Part shown: positions 48,486 through 56,180 of the stretch, piece after piece
Position numbering within the stretch: the first letter of the stretch is position 1
Layout: every line of letters begins with the position of its first letter
Virus record (IMG/VR): IMGVR_UViG_3300032323_000939
Span: 31,506-95,505 of that record
Source: a virus
Length of the DNA stretch: 64,000 bases
Reading direction: 5' to 3' (one strand)
Translations under genes and position numbers: made by a program
The notes under the pieces: generated by a model
The model's input: only the letters and a program-made list of their open reading frames with translations
Databases searched by the model: none
Told to the model about the DNA's origin: nothing

Positions 48486-49001
48486 TTAGAACAACTTATA
48501 CTTTATTGAATCTGGCTTCTCTTCTCTTAACTTCTTAGACATGTGTAGCGTCTGATCAGATGCTGCCTTGCCCACATTTAAGATAGATCCTTTAGGAGTC
48601 GTCTTGTGCATATAGTTAAACATCTGACGCCCAATGCCGCCGCCCTGGTATTTTTCGTGCACACGCATGTAACCAATATTTGTATCAGCAATTACTTTTG
48701 GCTTTGATCTTACTTCATTGCCCTTCTCATCCTTGGTAACGAATGAGATTCCACTTGACCTTGGTTCTTCACGATAGAAGTCTGAGTAACCAACTAGACC
48801 AGGCTCACCCTTTGGATTCTCTCTCACGCCGCCGCCTTTTGGGTCGACTGTTCTTGGTGTTGTGTCTTTGGTGTCATAGACAGATAGACGTCGAGGCTCA
48901 CCAAATGAACTAATGGGATGCTTGTACGCCATCTCTTCTGGCATATCGTGCTCTACGTAATGACGACCTGCTGCGTCTTGGAACTCTGCGTATCTAGGCA
49001 T
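48486..49001 (-). CDS. GNAT acetyltransferase-like protein
   Basis: This 171-residue protein has GLVGYSDFYREEPRSSGISF and a GNAT motif A region in IGYMRVHEKYQGGGIGRQMF, the 'V-x-x-x-Y-Q-G-x-G-I-G-R-x-x' acetyl-CoA loop. NYMHKTTPKGSILNVGKAAS follows. The first 90 residues are unusual. The ATG at 49001 is used; an in-frame GTG at 49007 is possible. Substrates are unknown. Confidence 0.78.
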   Translation of the reverse strand: MPRYAEFQDAAGRHYVEHDMPEEMAYKHPISSFGEPRRLSVYDTKDTTPRTVDPKGGGVRENPKGEPGLVGYSDFYREEPRSSGISFVTKDEKGNEVRSKPKVIADTNIGYMRVHEKYQGGGIGRQMFNYMHKTTPKGSILNVGKAASDQTLHMSKKLREEKPDSIKYKLF

Positions 49002-49033
49002 GAGCACATTGTCGCACTCACGGCCCGCTATTT

Positions 49034-49753
49034 TTACTCTAAAAGGTTTTCTTTTATTAACTTCAAGATTCGTTTGTGCCTATTACTTTCAATAAATCTC
49101 TCATAACGATAGGAGAGAGGCTTAACTTTTAAAAACTCACTACTTTTTACTACTTGGTTTGAGATATCAAGCAGTTCATCGGTAGCCTCAAAATGTTTTA
49201 GAACTACCTGCTTATCTGTTAAGAACTCAATGTAGAGGGCTGGCTCACCCTCTGTTACTGAGATGGAGTTGTTACCCTCCCACAGTATGTACGATAATCT
49301 TACAGGCCTGAACCAATTGCTAATATTAAAGACGCCACTTGCTACAAACCCCGTCTTACTATCTGAGGTATTGTGCAGGTACGCTGGCGTTGCCTTAATC
49401 TTTAGAGACTCTTCAGAAAAGAATAGCCAGCCAAAATCAAGGTCTATTGAATAGCATCCCTTTAACGGAGAGATTCTAGGTTGCCAAATATGCTCTTTAT
49501 CAACCTCTGCCATCGGATTATCTAACTCACCACTTAATGTAGCGGTTGAACTAAATGCATGGGTTAAGGTATAAGTGTTCTTTAATAAATCTGGCAATGC
49601 ACTGCACTGTCTGTAATTTCCAATATTTGATCCGTTGCCTGGAGGTAAGGTGGATGCCAGTGGTACTGGCTTATTAAGAAGTAGGTTTATATAGGTCTGA
49701 CGGTCTTTACCAGTATGAACTGCCCAATAGACTGTGACTGTCTCTTTACTCAT
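49034..49753 (-). CDS. Unrecognised protein, possibly distantly DUF6065-like
   Basis: This 239-residue protein has ETVTVYWAVHTGKDRQTYIN, CSALPDLLKNTYTLTHAFSS, DFGWLFFSEESLKIKATPAY and GEPALYIEFLTDKQVVLKHF. The order (Cys-x-Pro-like start, then G-x-P-[AI] before a beta strand) recalls the DUF6065-like protein at 17306-17986, but identity is low. It ends with a charged helix that includes YERFIESNRHKRILKLIKEN. It is the leftmost gene of a small minus-strand unit. Confidence 0.55.
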   Translation of the reverse strand: MSKETVTVYWAVHTGKDRQTYINLLLNKPVPLASTLPPGNGSNIGNYRQCSALPDLLKNTYTLTHAFSSTATLSGELDNPMAEVDKEHIWQPRISPLKGCYSIDLDFGWLFFSEESLKIKATPAYLHNTSDSKTGFVASGVFNISNWFRPVRLSYILWEGNNSISVTEGEPALYIEFLTDKQVVLKHFEATDELLDISNQVVKSSEFLKVKPLSYRYERFIESNRHKRILKLIKENLLE

Positions 49754-49827
49754 CTAACCACCCTAATGTATAAATTCTTTGGCACTGCTATCTTAACCCA
49801 CATTGCACGTTCGCCGCACCTAGCCAT
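49750..49827 (-). CDS. Possible 25-residue peptide
   Basis: The frame MARCGERAMWVKIAVPKNLY then IRVVR ends in an ATGA overlap with the 239-residue gene. No ribosome site is seen. Overlap alone supports it, so this is a weak call. Confidence 0.25.
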   Translation of the reverse strand: MARCGERAMWVKIAVPKNLYIRVVR

Positions 49828-49901
49828 CTGATAGGGCCGAATAATTTACTCATTAGCCATCTGGCTACTGCCTAGATTGCTGGGTGTAAAAATCTTATCT
49901 G

Positions 49902-50075
49902 CTACTTGAGACTGAGGTATAGGCCCAGTGCCATTAGCCATATCATGGCAATTACTCCCAGGAGTATCTTTACATAAATGTAAACTGGCGATTTTAGTCT
50001 TCTGGCATCCCAGGCGACGTACAGGGCTACAGCGGTGACTATGATCATGGCTAGGTAATCTGTTCTTAATAGCAT
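49902..50075 (-). CDS. Two-helix membrane protein
   Basis: This 57-residue frame reads MLLRTDYLAMIIVTAVALYV then AWDARRLKSPVYIYVKILLG and VIAMIWLMALGLYLSLK, with AGGA seven bases before the ATG. Two clear transmembrane helices joined by a basic loop give holin-like or DUF-type topology. It sits apart from the lysis genes, so a superinfection or membrane role is also possible. It was missed by length filters. Confidence 0.65.
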   Translation of the reverse strand: MLLRTDYLAMIIVTAVALYVAWDARRLKSPVYIYVKILLGVIAMIWLMALGLYLSLK

Positions 50076-50137
50076 CTGGTAATCCTACTCTCTATATATA
50101 CCGTAAAAGAGTACAAGAAAATAAATACTATGGCGAA

Positions 50138-50293
50138 TTAGATACTCCACCAGACTGCAGGGGCGCCCTCTGGATGCTCTCTGACCCATTTGGCATGCAT
50201 GATATTGACAAATGTCCAGTCGATATCGTGATTTTCTCGCTTACGCTCCTGCTCAACGAGCATATCCCACAGTTCTTCACTCATAGGGCCCAT
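50138..50293 (-). CDS. Small acidic-aromatic protein, 51 residues
   Basis: The start at 50293 has AAAGGG seven bases upstream and gives MGPMSEELWDMLVEQERKRE then NHDIDWTFVNIMHAKWVREH and PEGAPAVWWSI. A longer in-frame start at 50335 lacks such a site. The Trp-rich end is unusual. No family is recognised. Confidence 0.6.
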   Translation of the reverse strand: MGPMSEELWDMLVEQERKRENHDIDWTFVNIMHAKWVREHPEGAPAVWWSI

Positions 50294-50765
50294 TCTACGA
50301 CCCTTTCGGCTACTGCTTAAGGCCAAACCCCTCAACCATGCCTCTCACCTGGCCGTTCCTTCTGTGATTTTGACTTAAGGGTGGGGGGGTTTCCAAATAA
50401 TTATGGTGTTAACACCTTGCCCCTGACTATTAATCAGGTGCGAACTGGTTAACATGAGCGTAATTACCAAGTGTTCCACTTTGCTTGATGACGAATTGAT
50501 GACGAGATACTTTGCGAGTTCGGCTACTGCTGGAATTGCTGGCAATCTTGTGCGACCACAACCAGCCCACCAGCCAACTCTCCGAGTTGTTATCAGGTCA
50601 TTGTGTAATTACTAGCCATGTATCAAAACAATATGAACATATCAATCAGCCACAGGTATATCTATCTCTTATATCTATCTATATATAAATGATAGTAATG
50701 ATCTATTTTTAATATATCTAAGGGGTGCTACGCCCCCCTTTGAAACCCCCCAACTAATAAAGGGG
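50294..50765. other. Intergenic region without a clear gene
   Basis: About 470 bases contain no supported gene. A plus-strand frame at 50454-50615 (53 residues) has no ribosome site and no recognisable pattern, so I leave it out. Around 50640-50720 the sequence is an AT-rich TATAT/TATC repeat run. Near 50715-50765 GCCCCTTT and AAAGGGG can form a hairpin just after the HNH gene on the minus strand, a possible terminator. Confidence 0.5.
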
Positions 50766-51137
50766 CTATTCCTTTTCTAAATACTCAACCGCTTTGCGTA
50801 ATACATTCGGGTCATCTCTCAACATTCCAATCGCCCTATTACAGTTGTGGCATAACCAGCCACGCACCTTGCCAGTTCGGTGATCGTGGTCAATCGCTAA
50901 TCCCTTTGTGGTGTCGTGGTCATTCACTCCGCAGATCGCACACTTGTAATCTTGGTTCTCTTTCAATATCAATAACTCTTGGAATGGCACTCCATAAATC
51001 TTTGCCAATCTTTGTGGTCGCTTCTTTTTTTGCCGACAAGCACCGCAGGTATTTCGTAGATAGCCATAACCAGTTAATTCAAAAAGAGTTAACTCCTTTT
51101 CAAACTGGCACTCATTACAAATTTTGGTTTCGGACAT
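50766..51137 (-). CDS. HNH/recombination endonuclease VII-like
   Basis: This 123-residue protein has an N-terminal zinc-like segment (KICNECQFEKELTLFELTGY then NTCGACRQK) and a helical middle (IYGVPFQELLILKENQDYKC). AICGVNDHDTTKGLAIDHDH then RTGKVRGWLCHNCNRAIGML is the Endo-VII/HNH His-Me core with D-H-D-H. These enzymes resolve branched DNA or act as homing nucleases. It flanks the non-coding 51-52 kb region. Confidence 0.85.
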   Translation of the reverse strand: MSETKICNECQFEKELTLFELTGYGYLRNTCGACRQKKKRPQRLAKIYGVPFQELLILKENQDYKCAICGVNDHDTTKGLAIDHDHRTGKVRGWLCHNCNRAIGMLRDDPNVLRKAVEYLEKE

Positions 51138-51182
51138 AACCGCTAAATCTAATTGGCTTTTAATACTTAGGCGAATTGCTGG

Positions 51183-51327
51183 ACTAACTCGACAGCGAAC
51201 TAACTAACTTAGTTCGACAGCGACAGCGAGAGTTCCGAGTTAGTTGCGAACTAACTATCTATTCATTCCAAGAGTTAGTTCCCCACTAACTCGCATCTAC
51301 CACCGCCACCGCCACCAATAGTTAGTT
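51183..51327. repeat. GTTAGTT/AACTAAC iteron-like cluster
   Basis: At least seven copies of AACTAAC or its complement occur in about 145 bases. They include the perfect palindromes GTTAGTT-GCG-AACTAAC (51239-51255) and GAGTTAGT-TCCCC-ACTAACTC (51272-51292). Related copies lie at 60251-60290 and 62425-62458. Confidence 0.8.
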
Positions 51328-52011
51328 CCAAGCCCCCAGCCCCAGTTCGACCCCCCACGCTCAGGCTCTCACGCTCAGACCCCCCAAATCGGGCTTCTAA
51401 GCCCCCTCTCAGGCTCTTACCCCCATTCTTGGGGCAATCACCCCAGCCCAGCCCCGATCAGCCAGCCCAGCCCCAGCGTGGAACACGCTCAATCGGGCAA
51501 ATCGGACATTCTTGCCACTATAAGCAGGTGGTCATGGTCAACTGGATTTTCTGCTACGATCAGCCTTGTTCCGATCAATTCATAGGTCATCAGACCGCCT
51601 CTTGTTTTGAGAAGTTGATTAGCGAACTTGTAATTTTAAAACTACATACGGACTAAAAAAATCTCGATCAAACGATCAGTTATGGCAATTAGTTATTGCC
51701 GTTCAATTAAAAATGGTTTGCGTGTAGCAACCTTGAACTATCTGATTAGTAATTAAATCTGATGAGATCACTTGGAGTGGCGATAACCAGTTTATTTAAC
51801 TAAATAAATTGCGAGCGTTCTACAAAACATCAGACTAACAATTAAGAAATTAATTGTGTATAGAGATTAGTTTTAGGCAACTATTCTTGGAAATAAAAAA
51901 TAACTAACTATGGATTGTTCTCTACTAGTGAGATGCCGACAGTATCCAATCTGATCTAAGCACAATGAAATTAGTTATCTAGTAATTAGAGAATGGCTTA
52001 TGTGTTTTTTG

Positions 52012-52061
52012 CGATCACTAATAACTACTTGCGCCTTAGCAACGCTACTTATTAGTGATCG
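52012..52061. promoter_or_regulatory. 13-pair hairpin in the control region
   Basis: CGATCACTAATAA (52012-52024) and TTATTAGTGATCG (52049-52061) pair perfectly around a 24-base loop. It is followed 4 bases later by the inverted repeat at 52065-52088. It could be a cruciform, an origin hairpin or an operator. Confidence 0.65.
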
Positions 52062-52064
52062 TGA

Positions 52065-52088
52065 TGAATACATAAATAAATGTATTCA
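52065..52088. promoter_or_regulatory. Inverted repeat TGAATACAT-n6-ATGTATTCA
   Basis: A perfect 9-base inverted repeat with a 6-base spacer lies 23 bases upstream of the early -35 element, where an operator would sit. The binding protein is not known. Confidence 0.55.
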
Positions 52089-52110
52089 ATACAACTTAAT
52101 ACAGTTCAAC

Positions 52111-52139
52111 TTGATTATCTATTAACAATTAAATATCAA
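52111..52139 (+). promoter_or_regulatory. Candidate early promoter
   Basis: TTGATT (52111-52116) and TATCAA (52134-52139) are separated by 17 bases, about 45 bases ahead of the first early gene. This pair would drive the plus-strand arm. Confidence 0.45.
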
Positions 52140-52183
52140 TCTATCTATCAATTCCTTCCCCCCTACATAAAAGGAATACAAAA

Positions 52184-52372
52184 ATGAAAACACAAACATT
52201 CGCCAATACAAAGGGCGAAATTGTCGCAACTGGAACTATCAAACCAAATCTAATTGACTTGGTGCTATCTGACGGAACTCGTTTCTTTTCAACTCGTTCT
52301 GATAATTACTCGCTTGATGTTTTGCGAAACTTAAACATCTCCAAAATAGTTAAGGATATAAATGGAAAATAA
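52184..52372 (+). CDS. First early gene, unrecognised 62-residue protein
   Basis: This product reads MKTQTFANTKGEIVATGTIK then PNLIDLVLSDGTRFFSTRSD and LDVLRNLNISKIVKDINGK. Two short strands (FANTKGEIVATGTI, LIDLVLSDGTRF) suggest a tiny beta fold. AAGGAA is seven bases upstream. It overlaps the next gene by 11 bases. Confidence 0.7.
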   Translation: MKTQTFANTKGEIVATGTIKPNLIDLVLSDGTRFFSTRSDNYSLDVLRNLNISKIVKDINGK

Positions 52373-52649
52373 AAAACTAGTCGTTGACGATCTAACTTTT
52401 GATGAAGTTGGTTTGCTCTATACATCAATGAAAGTGATGATCGCAAAAATGAACGAACTGGAAGTTCCTGAGGAAATGATTGAAATGGCAATTCCAGTAT
52501 TTAAGAAACTAGAAATTGTGTTTGAAAACAAACATAATGAACGAGATCAATTCATTGAATTAATAAATGAACTTGATCTTGATGATCTACAAATCGCATC
52601 AGCGATTATTGCTAAAAATCCTGATGCTGAAATACCTGAATACAAATAA
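52362..52649 (+). CDS. Unrecognised early helical protein, 95 residues
   Basis: This protein is charged and helical (VDDLTFDEVGLLYTSMKVMI, ELEVPEEMIEMAIPVFKKLE) with an acidic, hydrophobic end (ELDLDDLQIASAIIAKNPDA). No known motif. It is followed by a 12-pair hairpin that separates it from the ATPase gene. Confidence 0.65.
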   Translation: MENKKLVVDDLTFDEVGLLYTSMKVMIAKMNELEVPEEMIEMAIPVFKKLEIVFENKHNERDQFIELINELDLDDLQIASAIIAKNPDAEIPEYK

Positions 52650-52655
52650 ATAAGT

Positions 52656-52692
52656 TTGTGTTAGTGGTTATTAATGGCTACCACTAACACAA
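52656..52692 (+). terminator. Perfect 12-pair hairpin between early genes
   Basis: TTGTGTTAGTGG and CCACTAACACAA pair perfectly around a 13-base loop. It lies just before the AAA+ ATPase gene. The U tract is weak, so it may be an attenuator or RNase site. Confidence 0.5.
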
Positions 52693-52745
52693 TTCAATTC
52701 CCCAGTAATACAAACCCAAACAACAAATAGAAAAGGAAAATAAAA

Positions 52746-53612
52746 ATGACTACATCAACAACTAAATCCTTGTTCGTTCCAACATTGGAACAAACAGGTC
52801 ATTACATTGAGCGCACCTTTGCTGGTGGCATTAACGAAACTCAGATGTATGACTTCGCATTAGAAAACAAAATGAATGTTTTGTTAAGTGGTGATGCTGG
52901 AACTGGTAAAACAACTTCTAGCATGGCTTACGCATCAAAGCGCAGAATGAACTTCTTTGCCGTTCCTTCTAACAACGCCATTGATTTCACACAATTAGTT
53001 GGTGGCTTGTTCCCTGATGAGAATGGAAAACTAAAGTGGATTGACGGCGCAATCACAAAGATTGTTCGTGAAGGTGGTTTGTTATTAATTAACGAATTAA
53101 ATAACGCACCTAAAAACTTATCGCAATACTTGATGAGTTTGTTAGATGATCGCCGATCAATTACTTTAATGAGCCACGATAACGAAGTTATACATGCTCA
53201 CCCTGATCTATTAGTTGTTGCTGATATGAACCCAAATTATCGTGGCACACAATTACTAAACGAAGCATGGAAAGATCGCTTCGAGATCAAACTAACTTAC
53301 TCATACGATACGAAAATTGAAAAGCAAATTATCAAATCCAGTTCATTACTGGAACTTGCGAATGGTATGCGTTCAACATCTCGTATTGATGAGGGCTCAT
53401 CATCACCTTCAACAATCTTTGAAACACCAGTATCAACTCGTATCTTAAAAACATTCGAGAAACTTGCTAAGGGTCTTTCTTATGATTTTGCTAGTGATGT
53501 TTTCGTTAACAACTTCTCTGATGACGAAAAGCCAGCAGTTCGTATGTTGCTAGAAGGCAACGACTTCAACATCAAATCCGATCTCGGATTACTTGAAACA
53601 ACAAACGCTTAG
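52746..53612 (+). CDS. MoxR-type AAA+ ATPase (CobS-like)
   Basis: This 288-residue protein has Walker A GDAGTGKT (49-56), Walker B LLLINE (112-117) with NNAPKNLSQYLMSLLDD after it, a sensor segment VVADMNPNYRGTQLLNEAWK and a DRFE arginine finger (R178). MoxR-type ATPases work with VWA proteins to remodel or load metal into a target complex. Such a partner follows 14 bases downstream. A CobS-like cobalt chelatase part is an alternative. Confidence 0.88.
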   Translation: MTTSTTKSLFVPTLEQTGHYIERTFAGGINETQMYDFALENKMNVLLSGDAGTGKTTSSMAYASKRRMNFFAVPSNNAIDFTQLVGGLFPDENGKLKWIDGAITKIVREGGLLLINELNNAPKNLSQYLMSLLDDRRSITLMSHDNEVIHAHPDLLVVADMNPNYRGTQLLNEAWKDRFEIKLTYSYDTKIEKQIIKSSSLLELANGMRSTSRIDEGSSSPSTIFETPVSTRILKTFEKLAKGLSYDFASDVFVNNFSDDEKPAVRMLLEGNDFNIKSDLGLLETTNA

Positions 53613-53626
53613 TTAGGAATAAACAA

Positions 53627-55492
53627 ATGGATTATCCATTCATAGATGTAGGTGTCGCATTAGCGCAATCTGATCTAAAGAAAAAACAAGAAACAGAAGC
53701 GGAATTAAAACGCCAGCGAATTGAACGCTTTGCTCAGTTCTTTGGTCGAGTTAATTCAGCACTAACACTTCGCAAGGTGCGTGTAAAAGTTGAGAACTCA
53801 ACTATTGGCGCACCTGCTTGGTCAGGTGCTAGTGAAGTTGTTTTCAATTCACGATTACTTGGCAATCTAAATACGGCAAAAGAAATTGCTGGACTTCGTG
53901 GTTTAGATTTACACGAAGTTAGCCACATTCTTTATACACCAAGAGAAGGTTCTGAAATCTTTGAATGGTGTCGTGATAATGATGTTCTATTTGCTTACAA
54001 CGCATTAGACGATCAACGAATTGAAACTTTATTTACAACTCGTTATCCGTCAACGATTGATTGGTTCACATCAACAATTCTTATTCACTTTGTTGATGAC
54101 CCAAAAGCGTTTGAAACTTCTTATGGTTTATTGCGTGGTCGGCAATATCTACCAACTGAATTGTTGGCACGATCACGCAACGCATATAAGTTCCAAGATC
54201 AATTAGATGAAATCTGCGACATTGTTGACCAGTATCGGTTATTAACTTTTCCTGCTGATACTGAAATCGCAAAAGATTTAATTCGCAGATTTGATGCGTT
54301 GATGCCAAAACAAAATATGCCCCAAGAAGGATTAGCGGATTGGGAAAAAGATTTAATTGGTAAAGAAGGCAACAAAGTTGTTGTCGCAATTAAATCTCCA
54401 TTCGGTCATGGTGAGCGACCACATGAAGGTATCGAGAGTTCAGCAGTATCTCGACCAGTTGCGCCAATTCAACAGAAGCGTGATCTTGAAAGAGTTAAAT
54501 CTCAACCAGTAAAAGATGATGCGAAATTAGCAGAGCAACTTAAATCAGAACCAGTTATTGAAATTGATTTAACTGGTGATGAAGGTAGCGGTGTTGGTAA
54601 TGCTTCATCAGATCAAAACACTAGGGCTCTTAACGATATGTTGAGCGACATTCTTAGCGATCAAAAAATTGCTAACGAAATCAACGACATCATCAGACAA
54701 ATTGGTGGCTTACCTTCTCTTGCTACCAATAATTCTAAAGAGCCAAGAAAATCACGATACGAATTACAAACTCCTGATGCTAAAACTTTTCAAGCATCTT
54801 TATCTTTCGGTAGAGAGTTGGAAAGATTAAAAGCAACATTCGAACCTGCTTGGGATAAATACCAATCACAAGGTCGTTTGAAAGCGGAGAGATATTTGCG
54901 TGGTGATGATCTTGATGTTGTGTTCGATCAATGGTCAGAAGGCAAAGATGATGCTACTGAAATTGAATGTGTGATCTTGTTAGATAACTCAGGTTCAATG
55001 AGTGGTCGTAAAGAAATCTCTGCTTATCGTGCCATGTATGCGATTAAAAAAGCATTAGATCGCATTAACGCTAATACAACAGTTCTTACCTTTAACACAT
55101 CTACGAATGTTTTGTATCGTGCTGATGAAAGAGCAAACAATTCAATTCGTAATGCTGGTAGCACAGGTGGAACTGACCCACAGGAAGCAATCGAATACGC
55201 CACAAAACTTCTTGCTGAAACTGAGAAGCCAGTTCGTATTTTCTTTGTAATTACTGACGGAGAATGGAGTGGTGATTTAACAATTCAACATGATGCCATT
55301 AAAAAAATGGCTAACGCTGGAGTGCTAACTTCATTCGCTTACATAGCAGATGATAATGAGAGCGTTCAGTTAACACCTGAAAAATCTCATTACTGCGAAA
55401 TTAGTGCGGTTGTAAATAACCCACTTAATTTAATTGGTATGTCTAAATCAATCGTTAAGTATGCGATTGGTCGCAGACTAGTTAATAACTAA
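53627..55492 (+). CDS. Metallopeptidase-like/VWA protein (CobT/DUF2201-like)
   Basis: This 621-residue protein has an N-terminal half with GLDLHEVSHILYTPREG (HExxH at 96-100) and YNALDDQRIETLFTTRYPS (E133), consistent with a zincin-type peptidase or metal site. The centre (about 270-400) is charged and poorly conserved. The C-terminal VWA domain has the MIDAS D453-x-S-x-S in LLDNSGSMSGRKEI, plus GGTDPQEAIE and FFVITDGEWSG. It is the partner of the preceding MoxR ATPase. The unit may mature a protein or insert a metal. Confidence 0.85.
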   Translation: MDYPFIDVGVALAQSDLKKKQETEAELKRQRIERFAQFFGRVNSALTLRKVRVKVENSTIGAPAWSGASEVVFNSRLLGNLNTAKEIAGLRGLDLHEVSHILYTPREGSEIFEWCRDNDVLFAYNALDDQRIETLFTTRYPSTIDWFTSTILIHFVDDPKAFETSYGLLRGRQYLPTELLARSRNAYKFQDQLDEICDIVDQYRLLTFPADTEIAKDLIRRFDALMPKQNMPQEGLADWEKDLIGKEGNKVVVAIKSPFGHGERPHEGIESSAVSRPVAPIQQKRDLERVKSQPVKDDAKLAEQLKSEPVIEIDLTGDEGSGVGNASSDQNTRALNDMLSDILSDQKIANEINDIIRQIGGLPSLATNNSKEPRKSRYELQTPDAKTFQASLSFGRELERLKATFEPAWDKYQSQGRLKAERYLRGDDLDVVFDQWSEGKDDATEIECVILLDNSGSMSGRKEISAYRAMYAIKKALDRINANTTVLTFNTSTNVLYRADERANNSIRNAGSTGGTDPQEAIEYATKLLAETEKPVRIFFVITDGEWSGDLTIQHDAIKKMANAGVLTSFAYIADDNESVQLTPEKSHYCEISAVVNNPLNLIGMSKSIVKYAIGRRLVNN

Positions 55493-55503
55493 CAAACAAA
55501 TGT

Positions 55504-55535
55504 GGTGGAACATGATCGGGGGGTTATGTTCCACC
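55504..55535 (+). terminator. Perfect 10-pair hairpin after the VWA gene
   Basis: GGTGGAACAT and ATGTTCCACC enclose a 12-base G-rich loop. It lies 11 bases after the VWA stop, with no U tract. Together with 52656-52692 it brackets the AAA/VWA pair. Confidence 0.5.
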
Positions 55536-55559
55536 CTTCTAACTAAGGAGAATAAATAA

Positions 55560-56180
55560 ATGAAATCAACCGACTTAAAAACTGGTGTTGAATACGCAGT
55601 AATTCCAGCATGGGATTATTCATCACAAGATAAGAAAAATCCTGATCGTGTTCAACGCAACCATGTTGCTAGAGCAAAGTTAGCATCACTTGATAAATAT
55701 GAATACAAAGTTTATCGAGCCAATAGCGCAACAGATACAAACTTCGCACCAGCAAAACAAGGTTCACGAAACATTGGTTATCTTGTTAGTTCAGATGACT
55801 TTATGAACGCTGGACAAACTCCCTCAACTTTATTTTGGTTGGCTCGACCACAAGATATTGTTGCTTCTTATTCTGATCTTGAACCCAAATGGGCGCAACG
55901 AGAACTTGATGAAAAACTCGCAAGAGAAAAACATGAGGCAGAGCAACAAGAGCGTGAACGCAAACAGAGAGAAGCAAGGGAATACACCGAAAGAGTTTCG
56001 GCTTCTTTACTGGCATCTCTTAAATCAATTCTTGGTGATCGTGCTAATAGCATTAGCGTTGATACAAGAAGTCGCAGAGTAGGTGATAACTATATTGAAA
56101 TTGCCGAAATGAATATAGATTTAAAAACAATGGGAATACTTATCGAGAAAGTTCTCGAAGCAAAGGACTTGGTGGGGTAA
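55560..56180 (+). CDS. Unrecognised early protein with coiled coil
   Basis: This 206-residue protein has a beta-rich N-terminus (MKSTDLKTGVEYAVIPAWDY, IGYLVSSDDFMNAGQTPSTL) and a long charged coiled coil (about 115-148, LAREKHEAEQQERERKQREA). Its C-terminal strand-helix reads DNYIEIAEMNIDLKTMGILI. AAGGAG lies nine bases before the ATG. It is coupled to the next gene by one base. No family is recognised. Confidence 0.65.
   Translation: MKSTDLKTGVEYAVIPAWDYSSQDKKNPDRVQRNHVARAKLASLDKYEYKVYRANSATDTNFAPAKQGSRNIGYLVSSDDFMNAGQTPSTLFWLARPQDIVASYSDLEPKWAQRELDEKLAREKHEAEQQERERKQREAREYTERVSASLLASLKSILGDRANSISVDTRSRRVGDNYIEIAEMNIDLKTMGILIEKVLEAKDLVG

Larger units (their letters stand above)
51138..52183. 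other. Long non-coding region, possible replication origin or control region
   Basis: About 1 kb without supported genes separates the minus-strand late arm from the plus-strand early arm. It opens with GTTAGTT/AACTAAC repeats (51183-51327), followed by a C-rich, G-poor stretch (about 51325-51480) and a long AT-rich stretch. Near the end are a 13-pair hairpin and a 9+9 inverted repeat just before the early promoter. The layout is typical of phage origins, but no replication initiator is visible. Confidence 0.55.

Noticed and set aside
50454-50615. 53-residue plus-strand frame in the 50.3-50.8 kb gap
   Set aside because: No ribosome site, no -10 at the spacing seen before other isolated genes and no known pattern.
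51429-51656. 75-residue plus-strand frame in the control region
   Set aside because: It starts in the C-rich repeat stretch, has Gln/Pro-rich composition from that sequence and no ribosome site.
50336-52183. Possible tRNA genes in the non-coding regions
   Set aside because: I found no cloverleaf with conserved TTC arm; the hairpins seen are simple stems or the structured RNA at 57664-57801.
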